Assembly: GCA_045403155.1 (NCBI GenBank) | Contig: JAXIPB010000013.1 | Span: forward strand, 1 to 64,000 | Source of the DNA: JAXIPB01 sp045403155 | GTDB taxonomy: Bacteria; Actinomycetota; Actinomycetes; Mycobacteriales; Micromonosporaceae | Length of the DNA stretch: 64,000 nt | Direction of reading: 5' to 3' | Part shown: positions 1-9,908 of the stretch, in pieces | How positions within the stretch are numbered: position 1 is the stretch's first letter | How the letters are laid out: every line of letters begins with the position of its first letter | Made by a program: the position numbers and the translations under genes | Notes under the pieces: generated by a model | What the model saw: the letters and a program-made list of their open reading frames with translations, nothing else | Told to the model about the DNA's origin: nothing | The model's database searches: none

Positions 1-2002
1 GGCGCTCGGCGCTAGGCCAGTCGCCAACCGCAAATAGCGCAGCCGCGGCATTCTGGCTGAAGCTCACTGCGGCATGGCTATCTGAAGCGCCAAACCGCGC
101 TGCTAACGCGAGTCCGTCCTGCGCGGTCGTCAACACGTCCGAGACGCGTCCCCTAAGCACTGCGAGATCGTTCAGCGCGACATTCGCATCAAGAATGGCC
201 TCGACGTCACCACTCGCCGTCGATATTTCGATCGCCCGGCGCAGCACCTCCATGCCTCGTCGCGGATTGCCAGTCCTCGTTAGGGTCACCGCCAGCACCA
301 CCGACGCGCGCCCCTCAAGTGCCGGGTCCCGTAACGCTTGGGACATGTCGACCGCACCGACGGCGTACCGGTGTGCCAGTTCGTCCTCGCCGAGGAAGTC
401 GCACACAGAAGCGAACCGGTCGAGCACGGTGGCGCGCGTGCTGGTCGGCGGATCGGACGGAAGGAGCGCCAGCGCGCGTTCGTAGGCGGCGCGGGCGGCG
501 GACGTGTCGCCGTCCAGCATGCGGAACACGCCCTGTGTGGCCACGAGTGCGCCATATCGTGTCGGATCATTGTCGGGGTTGAGTCGAGCGAGCACTCGCT
601 CGCCAAGATCGCGTGCGTCGGCGATTTCCCCACAAAGACTCCCGGCTCCAGCCGCGAATTGGGCGATCTCGATAAGGTCCCATCCCGGCCCAATCTCGTC
701 GGCTGGCCTCCAGCCGGACCGTAACCACCACCGTATGGCTCGACTAAATTGGTCGAAGGCCTCGGCGAAGCCGGCCGAGCCCAACGCGGCGACCCCGGCG
801 GATACGAGGGCGGGGATCGCCTGCGCCGGCTGCTCGGCGTGACCCCAGTGGTGGGCGAGGAGCGCAAGGTGGGTAGCGTCGAAATCGACGTTGCATCGCA
901 CCGGTAGGCATCGGGCGATGGCCGCGTGCGCGGCCACTCTCTCGCCCGGAAGCAGTTCGCCGTAGGCGGCTTCCCGGACGAGCTCGTGGTGGAACTCGTA
1001 GGCCAGTCGCCCCGGTACTGGGCGCAGGAGATGAAGTGAGATCGCTGGCCGCACGAGGTCGGTGATCTCGCCGGCGCTCAGACCGCCGGCAGCGCACAAC
1101 AGCTCCTCGTCGATCCGCCTGCCAACGGCAGCCGCCGCCCGTACCAGTCTGCGGGATTCGTCCGGTAGGTCGTCCAGCCGGCTTGTGATGGCATCAAGCA
1201 GCGTCGACGGCAGTTGGCCCGGTGGCGAGGGGCCGGATGCCACCAGCTCTTCCACGTGAAGCGGATTGCCGTCGGCTCGGGCATTGACCGCATCGACGAG
1301 TTCGAGGTCCGGCGTCGTACCAACGATGCCGGCGATCTGTTCGGCGACCTCCTCTCGGCCGAGCGGTGCCATTGGCAGGGCAACTGAGCTCGGAACCCGA
1401 CGCAGCTGCACCACCCATCTGCGCAGGTCGGGCTGCCGGTCCAGCTCGTCCTCGCGATAGGTCACCACGAGCATGAGTCGCTCATGTATGAGCGCGTGCA
1501 GGAGATACGCGAGAAAATCTAACGTGGACCGGTCGGACCAATGGGCATCCTCGAGAACGAACACGACCGGTGCGATACGGCTCAGATCTATGAACGCGGC
1601 ACCGAGCCGGGCGAAGAGCGATGCCCTCTGCTCAGCGGTCCCGGTTGTCCTCGCCAGGCGGTCGGGCACCGCACCCGAGAGTTCGGCCGGTAGCAGTGCA
1701 GACAGCGCTGCGACGCCTGCGGCGGGAAGTGTGCGGAGGTGCCCCCGGAACGCTTCAGCCAACGGCTCGTACGGCGGACTGATGCCGGTCAGCGGAAAGC
1801 AACCCCCGCCAAGCGTCAATCCGCCAGAATCTCGCGCCCGCTCGACGAACTCGGTGACAAGGCGGGTCTTGCCCGCCCCGGCTTCGCCGGCAACGAGAGC
1901 CACCGTGCCCGAACCACGGTCTGCCTCGGCGAGGGCGTCTACAAGTGCGGACAGCTCGGCGTCGCGCCCCACCATACGCGGAGAGGACGGCCGCCGATGC
2001 AT
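1..2002 (-). CDS. AAA-ATPase (LAL/LuxR-type) transcriptional regulator, C-terminus off window
   Basis: The minus frame is open from the left edge to 2002 with no interruption, about 667 residues. Residues 39-46 read GEAGAGKT (Walker A) and a Walker B stretch ending LEDAHWSD lies near residues 145-156, followed by the helical winged region (ADGNPLHVEEL) and a long TPR-like alpha-helical tail. This is the order seen in large STAND-type regulators of the LAL class; the C-terminal LuxR helix-turn-helix expected for that class would lie beyond the window and is not seen. An ATG at 2002 is used; a second ATG at 1975 (MVGRDAEL) starts exactly at the usual family N-terminus and is equally plausible. 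It could also be a STAND protein with another output domain. Confidence 0.85.
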   Translation of the reverse strand, partial: MHRRPSSPRMVGRDAELSALVDALAEADRGSGTVALVAGEAGAGKTRLVTEFVERARDSGGLTLGGGCFPLTGISPPYEPLAEAFRGHLRTLPAAGVAALSALLPAELSGAVPDRLARTTGTAEQRASLFARLGAAFIDLSRIAPVVFVLEDAHWSDRSTLDFLAYLLHALIHERLMLVVTYREDELDRQPDLRRWVVQLRRVPSSVALPMAPLGREEVAEQIAGIVGTTPDLELVDAVNARADGNPLHVEELVASGPSPPGQLPSTLLDAITSRLDDLPDESRRLVRAAAAVGRRIDEELLCAAGGLSAGEITDLVRPAISLHLLRPVPGRLAYEFHHELVREAAYGELLPGERVAAHAAIARCLPVRCNVDFDATHLALLAHHWGHAEQPAQAIPALVSAGVAALGSAGFAEAFDQFSRAIRWWLRSGWRPADEIGPGWDLIEIAQFAAGAGSLCGEIADARDLGERVLARLNPDNDPTRYGALVATQGVFRMLDGDTSAARAAYERALALLPSDPPTSTRATVLDRFASVCDFLGEDELAHRYAVGAVDMSQALRDPALEGRASVVLAVTLTRTGNPRRGMEVLRRAIEISTASGDVEAILDANVALNDLAVLRGRVSDVLTTAQDGLALAARFGASDSHAAVSFSQNAAAALFAVGDWPSAER

Positions 2003-2140
2003 ACGGGCAGTATCCGGTATCTAACGCAGCCGGGGCCAGCGACTAATGGTCTGCGTTCAATGCCCGAGGGCGGGCTGGAGGGTGGACCGGCCGTCGGGTT
2101 GCACCACCCCGAGGTCTGGTGTGGACCGTGTTGAGGTTGG

Positions 2141-2881
2141 TTACGCCCACAGGAGTCGGCTAATAGCGAGTTCGGGGCGCTCTTCCGGCAGGAAGTGGCC
2201 GCACCCGGCGACGAACTCGACCTCGAGCGCCGACGCGTGCCGCTCGTACCCGGCGATGTACGACTTGGGCACGATGACGTCATCGTTGCCGAAGACGAGT
2301 TGAGTCGGCACGGCCAGGCAGTCCGAATCGTACCGGCGGCGCAGGAAGACGTCGGCCGCGGTGCGCAGATAGTGCGCGATACAGCAGACACGAGGCGCGG
2401 GCCCGTGCTGGATCCATGAGCGGGCGTGCGTAGATCTGGGCGTCACCGGCGCTGAACAGATGCCGGCGTCCACCGAGCCCGACGAACCAGGGTATGAAGC
2501 GTTGATCAGCGACGATGCGTGGCCCGAGCGCGCTCGCGATCGCCACGGCGTACCAAGCGCGCCACATCGAGGCGATCACCGTCGGCGTGAGCGGAGCCAA
2601 CAATGGTGGTGCGTTGAACACGACGATGCGCGTGAATCGGTCCGGCTGGGCGACGCCGAGCAGAAACGCGGTAAAGCCGCCCCAGTCATGACCGGCGAGC
2701 CCGACGCGGTCAAGGCCCAGTCGCCAGCCTCCGCGAGGTGTATGCGCAGCTGGCCATCGGTCCCGGCTACATCCACAAAACGATGTGTGACACCCGGTAC
2801 CCATGGAAGATCGACGTTGCGAGCACCGGCTGTATGCGCTTCCGGCATGTCCGTACTGTCGCACGCTGCCGGCGGGGACAC
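2141..2881 (-). pseudogene. Decayed alpha/beta hydrolase (epoxide-hydrolase-like)
   Basis: Three pieces of one alpha/beta hydrolase lie in three minus frames. The N-terminal piece (MPEAHTAGARNVDLPWVPG, then RIHLAEAGDW) stops making sense near 2700. The second piece restarts directly at GLDRVGLAGHDWGG, the nucleophile elbow, so the HGWP oxyanion loop and DLRGFG segment that normally lie between are missing. A further shift near 2400 moves to the C-terminal piece, with FGNDDVIVP (acid residue region) and CGHFLPEERPEL (catalytic His). Two shifts plus an internal loss make an active enzyme unlikely. The lid region (YARPLMDPARARASCLLYR) is typical of epoxide hydrolase-like proteins, so the original function was probably hydrolysis of an epoxide, ester or haloalkane; which one is not decidable. 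Confidence 0.8.
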
Positions 2882-2980
2882 TTCAGGGTCTGCACTGATG
2901 AATGCGACCCGATCGAGTGCGAGACTGCGGACGTGGGAGCGTTGAGTGCCGATCTCGATGCGGTATTGGTGTTTTCCCCG

Positions 2981-3787
2981 ATGCCCGTCGATGGCTCAGG
3001 CTCTACCGTCGAGGCATCAGCCGCAACGGGTATGGCGGAGGGGGCGAGATCGATGCACCGCTGGTCGCCGGGCGTGGATCACATCGATCTGGGCCGAAGG
3101 CATGTGGCCGTCATGTTCGCCGACTTCGCTGGGTGTGCCGGGCTGGTCGAGTCGATCGGTGCCGAGAGGGCCGTCGCGCGGCTGGCTCCGGTCATGGACA
3201 AGCTTGTGGCACTCGTGCGCGCCCACGCGGGAGTTGTTCAACACATCGTGGGCGGCGTCTCCATGTCGGTGTTCGGCCTGAATTCAGGGCACCCGGACGA
3301 GGCCCGGCGAGCGGTGCGTGCGGGCGTTGCGTTGGTGTCCGCGGCCTCCGTCCTCCCGGTGCGCGTTGGCATCGAGTGTGGCGAGGTCGTGGTCAGCCGG
3401 TCCTGGGAGCCGGCAGGGTTCGCCGTCTGGGGTGACGCGGTTAGCGCCGCAAAGCAACTGTGCGACGCGGCTAGTGCCGGCACCATTGTGATTGGTCCCA
3501 CGGCCTTCGGGCGGGCGGGACATGTGGACGGTGACGTCCACCCAACCGTCGCTACTGCGCACGCAGCACAACGAAGGCCGGCGGCGGGCGCGCTCACACC
3601 TGCCGAGGCGGCAGTCGCTCGGCTCGTGGCCGAGGGGTTGTCCAACCCGCAGATCGCGAATCGGCTATACATCTCCCGACACACGGCCGAGACGCACATG
3701 AAGCACATCTTCGCGAAGCTCGGGATCGCCTCCCGGGCCGAACTGGCCGCCAGGGTCGCCAGCCGCCTTGTCGCCGGCGTGGCGTGA
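2981..3787 (+). CDS. Class III cyclase-homology domain fused to LuxR helix-turn-helix
   Basis: Residues about 40-175 resemble an adenylate/guanylate cyclase catalytic domain (VAVMFADFAG, VRVGIECGEVV, WGDAVSAAKQLCDAA). Residues about 200-260 form a LuxR-type DNA-binding domain (LTPAEAAVARLVAEGLSNPQ, then ISRHTAETHMKHIFAKLGI). The first metal Asp (FADF) is present, but the segment that normally carries the base-specifying Lys and the second metal Asp reads VQHIVGGVSMSVFG, so the domain probably senses or binds a nucleotide rather than making cAMP. The frame is open from 2738 but that part overlaps the divergent hydrolase remnant; ATGs at 2981 and 3032 are the sensible starts and neither has a clear ribosome site. 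The amidohydrolase gene follows 55 bp downstream and may be co-transcribed. Confidence 0.75.
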   Translation: MPVDGSGSTVEASAATGMAEGARSMHRWSPGVDHIDLGRRHVAVMFADFAGCAGLVESIGAERAVARLAPVMDKLVALVRAHAGVVQHIVGGVSMSVFGLNSGHPDEARRAVRAGVALVSAASVLPVRVGIECGEVVVSRSWEPAGFAVWGDAVSAAKQLCDAASAGTIVIGPTAFGRAGHVDGDVHPTVATAHAAQRRPAAGALTPAEAAVARLVAEGLSNPQIANRLYISRHTAETHMKHIFAKLGIASRAELAARVASRLVAGVA

Positions 3788-3842
3788 AAGATACCGGAAC
3801 TCGGGGATAGTGCCGGATCTGAGCATCGAACAGGCTTGCGAC

Positions 3843-5885
3843 ATGCATGCCACTGTCGCCCATGACCGCTCTGCTCTTTCCGTAGCGACCACCTCGAAGA
3901 TCCGCCGACTACCCGGCGCTTCACGGCCGGCGCTGGCCTTGTTGGTTGTCGTGGCGCTGCTCGGCAGCAGTTCGGACACGCACGCCTCCGCTCCGATGTC
4001 CGGCTCATGGAATCAATCACCGGGCATCCTCATAGCCGGCGCGACCATCGTCACGATGGATGACGCGCACACTGTCGTTCCACATGGCCGGGTGCTCGTC
4101 CGCGATGGTCGGATCGTGGCTGTCTGGAGTGGACCGCAACCACCGGACGGCGTGGCAGTTGGTGACGCGACGGTGATTGACGCCGGGCCGCCGGATCTGC
4201 TCTTTCCCGGACTGATCAATCTACATAGTCACCCAGCTCACAACGTGTTACAGGCTTGGCTGCCGCCGAGGTCGCACGGCATCCCGACGCAGGGAAAGGC
4301 GGGCACTGATCCATACGCGAACCGCTACCAATGGGGAGCCGGCGGGTCGGCAACGTCGCCGCCGGAGCTGCGGCGACTGGTCAGCAATCCCCGCAATGTG
4401 CTGGCAACCGGCCTCGGCTTGGGTCTGCACGGCGAAATGGTCAAGTACGCGGAGGCCGCGGCGCTGCTCGGCGGCGAGACCGCGATACAGGGCGCGGACC
4501 GGGATCCGGAGAGCGACGGCGTCCTGATCCGCAACATCGAAAACGACGTCTTCGATACTCGGATCGCTCCCCACACCGTTGCCCCAATCAACACGTTGAG
4601 TGGCCCTGGCCTGGACACCCTTCTCGATGGAGCGCGCAACGGCCGGTATGACGCGTGGATGATCCACCTGGCCGAGGGCGTCCGCGACGCCGGCCGCCGC
4701 CCGGGCGACTCGCTGTCCTCGCGAGCCGAACTCGAGACGCTGCGAGCCAAGGGCCTGCTGACCGACATCACCGTGATCATCCACGGCACCGCACTGGAGC
4801 ACACTGATTTCGCCGCCATGCGCAGCGCGCCGCCGGCTCGCATCGATGGGGTCGGCGACGGGCGCGGCGCGAAGATGGTCTGGTCGCCGCTGTCGAATTT
4901 GCTCCTTTACGGCAAGACGACCAACGTGTACGACGCGTTGGCGGAGGGCGTTCTCGTCTCGCTCGGCACGGACTGGACACCCAGTGGGTCTCGCACCCTG
5001 CTGCACGAGTTGAAGATTGCCGACGCGGCGCTAAGGGACGCCCGAGTGCTCGGTGGCGACAGAAACAAGGTGAGCGAGTTCGCGACCGATGGCCGGGTGG
5101 GCCTGGCACGACAGCAGGCCGAGGCGGCGCTCGACCGCGCACTCGTCGATATGGTCACCCGAAATCCCGCCCTGACCCTCCGCTGGTACGACAAGGTCGG
5201 CTCAATCGAGGCCGGCAAGGTCGCCGATCTCATGCTTCTTCGTAGGCCAGAGCGCTCCCCCGCGCTCGGCCTGCCGGACACGGTGTACCGCGCGCTGATC
5301 GATTCAACCGAGCGCGACGTCTCGCTCGTGCTTGTGGGTGGCGAGCCCCTGGCCGGACGAATCGAGCACATGTCCGCGTTGAAACCGGGCGACTTCGAGG
5401 TCGTCACCAGCATCGGGGGCGGTTTCGACAAGGCGGTCGACGTGACCTCGACAGCACCCGTTTCCGAGGCGGAGGAGAGCCTCGCGCAGATCACCACCGA
5501 GCTGAACCTGGCTCTAGTCGCCTTGGGCGGCGACAATCCACGTCCCGCCGGCGGGCCGGGCCCGGCCACCAACACCTACAGCTATCTCAAGGCCCGCGTC
5601 TCCGGCGGAGCGGCCGCAGGCCTACCAGATCCGGTGTTCCGCACCCTGCTAGCAGCGAACGTCGGGATGCTGCCGGACGGCTCGATCAACCTGGAGCGGG
5701 TACAACTCATTCCTTTGTTCCAGGCCGACGACGACTTCCTGGGCCACCTCCTTAGCGCCAATATCGAGCCGACCACGGGGCTGCTCGCCGACCCAACACC
5801 GCCGTACGCCCTCTATCTCGCCAACCTCAATCACCTCGGAACGCTCGGCAACCCCCTTGCGATCCAGTTTGGACACGCTGACTAG
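3843..5885 (+). CDS. Secreted amidohydrolase family protein
   Basis: A 680-residue protein of the metal-dependent amidohydrolase superfamily. After the start at MHATVAHD a hydrophobic stretch (LALLVVVALLG) and a small-residue site (THASA) look like an export signal. The beta-sandwich entry ILIAGATIVTMDD is followed by metal ligands in the usual order: HSH at about 128-130, His in MIHLAEG near 275, His in VIIHGTAL near 314 and Asp in LGTDWTPSG near 377. The C-terminal return of the sandwich (VGSIEAGKVADLMLLR) is present, and about 190 further residues of unknown role extend the protein beyond the usual 400-500. The substrate is not evident; chlorohydrolase, deaminase or imidazolonepropionase-like activity are all possible. 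The S33-type peptidase gene follows after 18 bp, suggesting one transcript. Confidence 0.8.
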   Translation: MHATVAHDRSALSVATTSKIRRLPGASRPALALLVVVALLGSSSDTHASAPMSGSWNQSPGILIAGATIVTMDDAHTVVPHGRVLVRDGRIVAVWSGPQPPDGVAVGDATVIDAGPPDLLFPGLINLHSHPAHNVLQAWLPPRSHGIPTQGKAGTDPYANRYQWGAGGSATSPPELRRLVSNPRNVLATGLGLGLHGEMVKYAEAAALLGGETAIQGADRDPESDGVLIRNIENDVFDTRIAPHTVAPINTLSGPGLDTLLDGARNGRYDAWMIHLAEGVRDAGRRPGDSLSSRAELETLRAKGLLTDITVIIHGTALEHTDFAAMRSAPPARIDGVGDGRGAKMVWSPLSNLLLYGKTTNVYDALAEGVLVSLGTDWTPSGSRTLLHELKIADAALRDARVLGGDRNKVSEFATDGRVGLARQQAEAALDRALVDMVTRNPALTLRWYDKVGSIEAGKVADLMLLRRPERSPALGLPDTVYRALIDSTERDVSLVLVGGEPLAGRIEHMSALKPGDFEVVTSIGGGFDKAVDVTSTAPVSEAEESLAQITTELNLALVALGGDNPRPAGGPGPATNTYSYLKARVSGGAAAGLPDPVFRTLLAANVGMLPDGSINLERVQLIPLFQADDDFLGHLLSANIEPTTGLLADPTPPYALYLANLNHLGTLGNPLAIQFGHAD

Positions 5886-5903
5886 GCAACAGGAGGTGAA
5901 CCG

Positions 5904-7092
5904 GTGTCAGCCGCTTGGGTGCGCCCATTCTCAGTAACCGTCGGACTCACCGTCATGCTCGCAGCGACGTTGACTCATCAGCCGACGCCGGCTGCTGCCA
6001 GCGCGGGCGCGCTGGATCCTTACGTCGAACAAGAACTCACCTGGCGCGAGTGCCTTCCTGGCCGAGGATTCCCGTTCTTCGAATGCTCCGTCATCGTCGC
6101 GCCTCTCGATTGGGCCGACCCGGCCAAGGGCGAAATCCAGGTGGCGGTCTCCCGAATCCGTGCCACCGATCCCAGCCGGCGCCGTGGGATCGTGTTGACC
6201 AACCCCGGCGGGCCGGGAGAGCCAGGCGTACTGGTTCCGCTCCGGGGATACCTTGCCGAGCCGGACGTGGTGGCTGTCTACGATGCGATCGGGATGGACG
6301 TACGGGGTGTCGGTGCCAGCACCCGGCTCAGGTGTCTCGATCCCGCTGCGTTTGCGGCTTCATTCACGATCGACCCGCGTGATCACTCCCCGCGGAACCT
6401 GGAGGCCCTGGCTGAGTTCGACCGGCTTTTTCGCCGATGCCTGCTCACGCGACCCACTGGCGCCGTACATCACAACCCGGCAGGTCGTGCGCGACATGGA
6501 TCTCGTGCGGTCCATTCTCGGTGAATCCAAGATCAGCTATCTTGGCCTGTCCGCGGGCACGTGGCTCGGCGCCGCCTACGCTTTCGAGTTCCCCCACCGC
6601 GTCGACCGTTTCGTGCTCGATGGTGTCGTCGACTTCACCACCTACTGGGAGGACGTTTTCCTCCGCCAACCGCGGGCGTTCCAACGCCGCTTCGAGGTCG
6701 ACTTCCTTCCCTGGATCGCCCGATACAGCGACCGCTACCAGTACGGCGCAACGGCGGCTGCGGCCAACGCCATGTACGAGGCGCGGCGCGCAGCGCTGGG
6801 GTTGCACCCGCTCGACATGGGGAACGGGATCGTCCTGACACCGGCGCTGTACGACGTCGTGATCCAATCTGGACTCCGCGACGCGTCAAGCTTCCCCACC
6901 GTGGCGGCGATGCTCGCGGCGGTCGAGCACTGGCAGATCGCCAGTGTCGCTGAACAGGCCGCCGCCCGGCAGCTCGTGGCCAGACGGCTTGACCCGACAT
7001 CTGCCAGCGTCGGGATCGCGAGCGCGGACTGCCGTGCTCATCCAATTCGGGTGGGCGCTGCCGGCCCTGTTGCTGGCGACCATAGCGCTTGA
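5904..7092 (+). pseudogene. Frameshifted, C-terminally truncated S33-type alpha/beta hydrolase (tripeptidyl aminopeptidase-like)
   Basis: A perfect AGGAGGTGA precedes the GTG start. A signal peptide (VTVGLTVMLAATLTHQPTPA) and the family segments VIVAPLDWADP, LTNPGGPGEPG and DVRGVGAST are in frame up to about 6460. The continuation VVRDMDLVRSILGESKISYL and the nucleophile elbow GLSAGTWLG lie in the next frame. Removing one base from the CCC run in gcgaccc (about 6449) would restore TRPLAPYITTRQVVRDM, so this could be a sequencing error. The end is also abnormal: the frame closes at 7092 inside the start of the sensor kinase gene and the TAP-like C-terminal domain with the catalytic His is missing. 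An intact relative would be a secreted serine peptidase releasing N-terminal peptides. Confidence 0.75.
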
Positions 7093-9083
7093 GGCACTCA
7101 CGTGGTCGAATCCGGTTCGGCCGCTGGGCGACTCTCGCGCTTCGGACCTAGCATCGGCGGTCGCATTCTTCGTCTGGTCGGCGGTCGGGGGCCTGGTGGT
7201 GGCGCGCCGAGCAGGCAACCGCGTTGGCATCATTCTGCTCATCGCCGGCCTCGCCGGCCAAGCCTGGCTGCTGCTGGCGTACTACGGCGCCTGGGGACTA
7301 TCTGTGCGCCAGGGTCTGTGCCCCTGGCGGAATGGGCCGCGTGGTCATCGTTGACCTGGCTTCCGACCTTCACGTACGGACTGGCGTTCACATTCCTGTT
7401 CCTGTTGTTCCCCGACGGGCGATTGCCGTCGCGGAGGTGGCGACTCTTTGCCTGGTTCGCTGGCGCGGCGTTGGCATTCATCATGCTGACGTGGGCAACC
7501 GAGCCCGGCCCAGTGGGTGGCGCTTACGAATTCGCCAACCCTGCTGGGGTCGAGTTCATCGGCACGGTCGTTCCCGAGGCGGCATGGATGCTCTTCGTCC
7601 TGGCCATCCTCGGCTCGGTCATCGCCCCGGTCGTGCGCCTTCGCCGATCGTCCGGTGTGCAACGCCAGCAGATCAAGTGGTTCACCTACACCGGCGCCGT
7701 GGTGGCGGTGGCACTGGTGACCGTCACGTTCAGCTCGACTGTGGGACCGCCCCTGACAACCATCGCCGCCCTAACATATCCCGTTGCGGTCTTCGCCCTT
7801 CCGCTGGCCGTCTTCATTGCCATCTTCAAGCACAATTTGTACGACATCGACGTCGTGATCTCCCAGACCATCGTTGTCGGAGCGCTAGCAGTACTCGTAA
7901 CCGGCGGCTACGTTGCGATCGTCGCCGGAGTGGGCACGGCCATCGGGCGGGCCGGCGAGACCGGCCTGGGGCTTTCTATACTCGCCACGGCCTTGGTGGC
8001 CACGGCGTTCCAGCCCGCCCGTACGCGGTTGCAACGACTGGCCAACCGCCTGGTATACGGCAAGCGGGCCACGCCATACGAGGTGCTGACCGTAGTCGCC
8101 CGCCGCATGGGCGACGCATACGGCGCCGAAGACCTCCTCCCCCACCTGGCAAGACGCTCGCCGAGGGCACCGGCGCGTCCCGGGCGGAGGTGTGGCTACG
8201 CGCGGACCAACGGCTGCATCGGGTGTCGAGCTGGCCAGCGGACTCACACAGGTCCCCGGAGCTGCCGCTCGAGGATGGCCCACCGAGAGTGCCAGGCGCC
8301 ACCGAGGTCGCGGTGGTGCGTCACCAGGGTGTGCTGGTCGGCGCGCTGGCCGTGACACTCGCCTCTGGACACGCGCTGAGCGCGGTCGAAGAACGGTTGC
8401 TCACGGACCTGGCGGCGCAGGTCGGCGTCGCGTTGGACAACATGCGACTCGTCGAGGAGTTGAAGACCTCACGAATGCGCATCGTGGCGGCCCAGGACGA
8501 GGAGCGGCGGCGGATCGAACGCGACATCCACGACGGCGTCCAACAACGCCTTGTCTCCCTGACCCTTGCGTTACGAATGACAGCCGGTCAGCTGAGATCC
8601 AGTCCGCACGACGAGGCGGCCGGCGCGGTTGACGACGCCGCAGAGGAGGCGCGGGCAACGCTCGACGAGCTGCGGAGGCTGGCCCGGGGCATCCATCCGG
8701 CCATCGTCAGCGAGGGCGGGCTTTTCGCCGCTCTCGAGTCGCTGGCGCAGCGTTCCTCCGTACCGACGGACGTGATCGGTATGCCGATAGAGCGGCTGCC
8801 GGCGCCAGTCGAGGTCACCGTCTACTATGTCGTCGCCGAGGCCTTGGCCAACGTCGCGAAGCACGCCAACGCCACAGCGGTGAAGATCAAGGTCGATCGG
8901 TACAACGGGTGCGTCCAGGTCGTCGTGGCCGACAATGGCGTCGGCGGCGCCGCGCCCGGAAGCGGATCGGGACTGACGGGTCTGGCCGACCGGGTAACGG
9001 CTTTGGACGGCGCATTCGAGGTGGACAGCCCGCCCGGACGGGGTACGAGGCTGCGAGCGGGGATCCCATGCGCGTCGTCATAG
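7034..9083 (+). pseudogene. Frameshifted membrane sensor histidine kinase (NarL-system type)
   Basis: The predicted protein is split over three plus frames. Frame one gives two N-terminal membrane helices (FGWALPALLLATIALEALTW). A shift near 7310 leads to several more helices (LAFTFLFLLFPDGRLPSRRW, HNLYDIDVVISQT). A shift near 8150 leads to a GAF-like region (GTGASRAEVWLR) and the kinase core, with phospho-acceptor box ERDIHDGVQQRL and ATP-binding N and G boxes (AEALANVAKHANA, DNGVGGA, GLTGLADRV). Adding one C in gcgccaggg would restore VRPGSVPLAEWAAW, and one extra base near gcaagacg would restore LARTLAEGTGA, so both breaks look like single-base losses in an otherwise well-preserved gene. 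It overlaps the response regulator by 16 bp. Either a polishing artefact or a recent pseudogene. Confidence 0.8.
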
Positions 9084-9754
9084 CGGACGACTCGATTCTG
9101 TTCCGCGAAGGTCTGGTCGGCCTGCTACGAGCCAGAGGTGTGGAGATCGTCGCCCAGGTCGGCGACTCCGTCCAACTCGCCGAGGCCGTACGTACCCTGC
9201 GCCACCACCCTGCGATCGTGGACATCCGGATGCCACCCAGCAACACCAACGAGGGCCTGCTCGCCGCGCTGGAGATTCGCCGCCACCACCGGGAAATCAG
9301 CGTGCTCGTGCTCTCGCACCACGTCGAGTCCACCCAGGCGGCCCGACTGCTGACGGACAACCCGCGTGGGGTCGGCTACCTCCTTAAGGACCGTGTCACC
9401 GACCTGGACGAGTTCATTGACGCGCTCAAGCGGGTCGCTGCCGGAGGATCCGTCATTGACCCAGACGTTATCGCCGGTCTGCTGAGCCGCCAACGCGCCA
9501 ACGACCCGTTGGCGCGCCTCACTCCCCGTGAGCGAGAAGTTCTCGCCCTGATGGCGGAGGGCCGCTCGAATCCCGCCATTGGCGGGATGTTGTTCCTCAC
9601 CCCGAAGACGGTCGAGACTCATGTCGCCCGCATCTTCACCAAGCTGGGATTGCCTCCCGCCACCAGCGACCACCGGCGCGTGCTCGCGGTCATCACATAC
9701 TTGCGCTCACTCGGCGGTTCTTCGACTGCTCAAGTTGACGAAGGTGGCAAGTAG
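9068..9754 (+). CDS. NarL/FixJ-family response regulator
   Basis: A 228-residue two-domain response regulator. The receiver begins RVVIADDSILFREGL, with acidic pocket residues near 6-7, the phospho-acceptor Asp in AIVDIRMPP near residue 54 and the signalling Lys in GYLLKDRV. The C-terminal helix-turn-helix contains LTPREREVLALMAEGRSNP and ISLT-like LTPKTVETHVARIFTKLGL. It overlaps the end of the sensor kinase gene by 16 bp, so the two form a cognate pair translated in sequence. Target genes are unknown; the adjacent secreted amidohydrolase and peptidase genes are the obvious candidates. The gene is intact even though its kinase is broken in this sequence. Confidence 0.92.
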   Translation: MRVVIADDSILFREGLVGLLRARGVEIVAQVGDSVQLAEAVRTLRHHPAIVDIRMPPSNTNEGLLAALEIRRHHREISVLVLSHHVESTQAARLLTDNPRGVGYLLKDRVTDLDEFIDALKRVAAGGSVIDPDVIAGLLSRQRANDPLARLTPREREVLALMAEGRSNPAIGGMLFLTPKTVETHVARIFTKLGLPPATSDHRRVLAVITYLRSLGGSSTAQVDEGGK

Positions 9755-9775
9755 CCGCCCGTTGACTGGCCCGAT

Positions 9776-9806
9776 CCGAGGGTGCAGCCGCCCTACCCGA
9801 CCCTCG
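9776..9806. terminator. Possible bidirectional terminator hairpin
   Basis: CGAGGGT (9777-9783) and ACCCTCG (9800-9806) form a 7-bp stem with a 16-nt loop in the short gap between the convergent response regulator and ABC transporter genes. There is no T tract; the call rests on position and complementarity only. Confidence 0.3.
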
Positions 9807-9908
9807 CGGCTTCAGCGGCGGATCGGCAGCGCGTCAGCGGCGCTTCAGTGGTCGGTTCGAGTCAGCTGTCGGTGGGTGTCGGAGCATGTTGCGCCTGACC
9901 GCGGCGCG

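Noticed and set aside
2738..2980. N-terminal extension of the cyclase/LuxR fusion
   Set aside because: It overlaps the divergent hydrolase remnant and shows no domain resemblance.
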